Assembly (NCBI RefSeq): GCF_017497975.1
Contig: NZ_JAGDEL010000001.1
Span: 496,001 to 560,000 of the forward strand
Direction: 5' to 3'
DNA from: Metabacillus bambusae
GTDB lineage: Bacteria; Bacillota; Bacilli; Bacillales; Bacillaceae
Length of the DNA stretch: 64,000 nt
Within the stretch, counting starts at the first letter, position 1. Each line of letters begins with the position of its first letter. Below are positions 63,025-64,000 of the stretch, piece by piece. A program made the position numbers and the translations under genes. Under the pieces are notes generated by a model that saw only the letters and a program-made list of their open reading frames with translations, was not told the DNA's origin and searched no databases.

Positions 63025-63981
63025 CTATATCCATTGTCTGCGAATAGTCTCAGCTTCTAAGATCATTTTCTCTATTAGGTCTTTTACAGATGGTACATCA
63101 GAGATAAGTCCCATTACTTGACCTGCCCATGCAAAACCTTCATCTATTTTACCATCATAAATATATCTTTTGTTAGCAACACCACTAATATAATCCTTAA
63201 GTTCCTCATAACCACCTGAATCTTTTTCTATCTCAAGAATTTGATCTGTCCATTTATTCGCAATCGCCCTTCCTGGAGCACCTAATGATTTTTTGATGAC
63301 GACCGTATCATTTTCATCACATTCTACTATTGTTTGCTTATAGACTTGGTGTGCATGTACACATTCTTTCGTTGCAATAAATCGTGTACCCATTTCGATT
63401 CCTTCAGCACCAAGACTAAGTGCTGCCATTAAACCTCGTCCATCACCAATACCACCAGATGCTATGACAGGTATAGATACAGCATCAACAACTTGAGGAA
63501 TTAACACCATCGTCCCGACATCGCTTCTTCCTAAATGACCCCCACCTTCCTGACCAACAACCATAACAGCATCTGCACCTAGCTCTTCAGCCTTTACCGC
63601 TTGTCGCTTTGCAGCAACTAAGACAAGTTTCTTTACATCCACACCTTCTAACATGTCAAAAATAGGTGCAGGATTGCCACCTGTCATTGAGATGACTGGA
63701 ACCTTTTCTTCAATAGCTACCTCAACAAACTCTTCATATCCCCGTCCATGTTGACCAATTGCAAAGTTTACACCGAATGGCTTTGAGGTTTTTTCTCGGA
63801 GTTTTTTTATTTCTGCTCTTAATGCATCTGGCGTTCCTAACGACATTGCCGTTATTTGACCTAAACCTCCTGCATTTGAGACAGCAGCTGCTAATTCAGA
63901 ATAGGCTAAATAAGCCAAACCACCTTGTACAATTGGATATTGGGTATTTAAAATATCTGTTACTCTTGAATTCCAATTCAT
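63025..63981 (-). CDS. Nitronate monooxygenase family flavoprotein
   Basis: A 318-residue FMN TIM-barrel protein of the nitronate monooxygenase/2-nitropropane dioxygenase and enoyl-ACP reductase FabK-like group: QYPIVQGGLAYLAYSELAAA (14-33), SNAGGLGQI, GADAVMVVGQEGGGHLGRSD with the catalytic histidine (HLGR near 149-152) and IPVIASGGIGDGRGLMAALS near 170. It most resembles the Bacillus YrpB-type enzymes; oxidation of nitronates such as propionate-3-nitronate is likely but not certain. ATG behind GAGGAGG. Confidence 0.9.
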   Translation of the reverse strand: MNWNSRVTDILNTQYPIVQGGLAYLAYSELAAAVSNAGGLGQITAMSLGTPDALRAEIKKLREKTSKPFGVNFAIGQHGRGYEEFVEVAIEEKVPVISMTGGNPAPIFDMLEGVDVKKLVLVAAKRQAVKAEELGADAVMVVGQEGGGHLGRSDVGTMVLIPQVVDAVSIPVIASGGIGDGRGLMAALSLGAEGIEMGTRFIATKECVHAHQVYKQTIVECDENDTVVIKKSLGAPGRAIANKWTDQILEIEKDSGGYEELKDYISGVANKRYIYDGKIDEGFAWAGQVMGLISDVPSVKDLIEKMILEAETIRRQWI

Positions 63982-64000
63982 CTCTTAAACCTCCTCTAAC

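Overview
The window is chromosomal DNA from a low-GC, endospore-forming Firmicute of the family Bacillaceae. I base this on gene content and order rather than on any database search. The gene order closely follows the Bacillus subtilis ylaE-to-divIB segment (yla, ctaA/ctaB-G, ylb, bshC-mraZ-rsmH-ftsL-pbpB-spoVD-murE-mraY-murD-spoVE-murG-murB-divIB), read here mostly on the minus strand. Sporulation genes (spoVD, spoVE, rsfA, ylbJ, ylbD, ylaJ, csfG), a meso-DAP type MurE, a caa3 oxidase and bacillithiol synthesis (BshC) all fit this. Many starts are TTG or GTG behind strong AGGAGG-like ribosome binding sites.

Layout from left to right. 1-15.3 kb is the division and cell wall (dcw) cluster on the minus strand: mraZ, rsmH, ftsL, pbpB, spoVD, murE, mraY, murD, spoVE, murG, murB and a truncated divIB. 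An MraZ-type operator of 10-bp phased repeats lies in front of mraZ. 15.3-20 kb holds bshC, a small DUF3397-like membrane protein, panE, ylbP and rsfA. 20-37 kb is the ylb region: an enoyl-CoA hydratase homologue, rpmF-ylbN, tmcAL, ylbL, ylbK, ylbJ, coaD, rsmD, the sporulation RNA csfG with a good sigma-F promoter, ylbG, ylbF (Y-complex), a lipoprotein, ylbE, ylbD, a thioesterase, ylbC, ylbB, a LysM-CAP protein and ylbA. 36.7-38.5 kb has two GNAT-type genes. 38.6-47.1 kb encodes the caa3 cytochrome oxidase and heme A synthesis: ctaM, ctaG, ctaF, ctaE, ctaD, ctaC, ctaB and divergent ctaA. 47-59.8 kb has pyc, ftsW, ylaN, ylaL, ylaK (PhoH2), ylaJ, a flavin-binding-type protein, ylaI, a membrane protein, ylaH, typA and ylaF. 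59.9-64 kb has a GNAT gene, an inositol monophosphatase homologue, a small unknown gene, yktB, yktA and a nitronate monooxygenase homologue.

The genes form coherent modules: lipid II synthesis and septal transpeptidases/SEDS proteins (MurB-MurG, PbpB, FtsL, DivIB, FtsW, with SpoVD/SpoVE for spore cortex); heme A formation, copper/heme insertion and the oxidase itself; anaplerosis (Pyc); CoA and rRNA/tRNA modification (CoaD, RsmD, RsmH, TmcAL).

No phage, IS transposase, CRISPR array, rRNA or tRNA was found. The accessory content is intergenic: three families of short interspersed repeats. One of them shows compensatory base changes between copies in this window, which indicates a conserved nested hairpin. 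I did not find a convincing undescribed biological system; the repeats, an unannotated CxxC gene remnant near 33.1 kb and nested palindromes next to spoVE are the least explained features.
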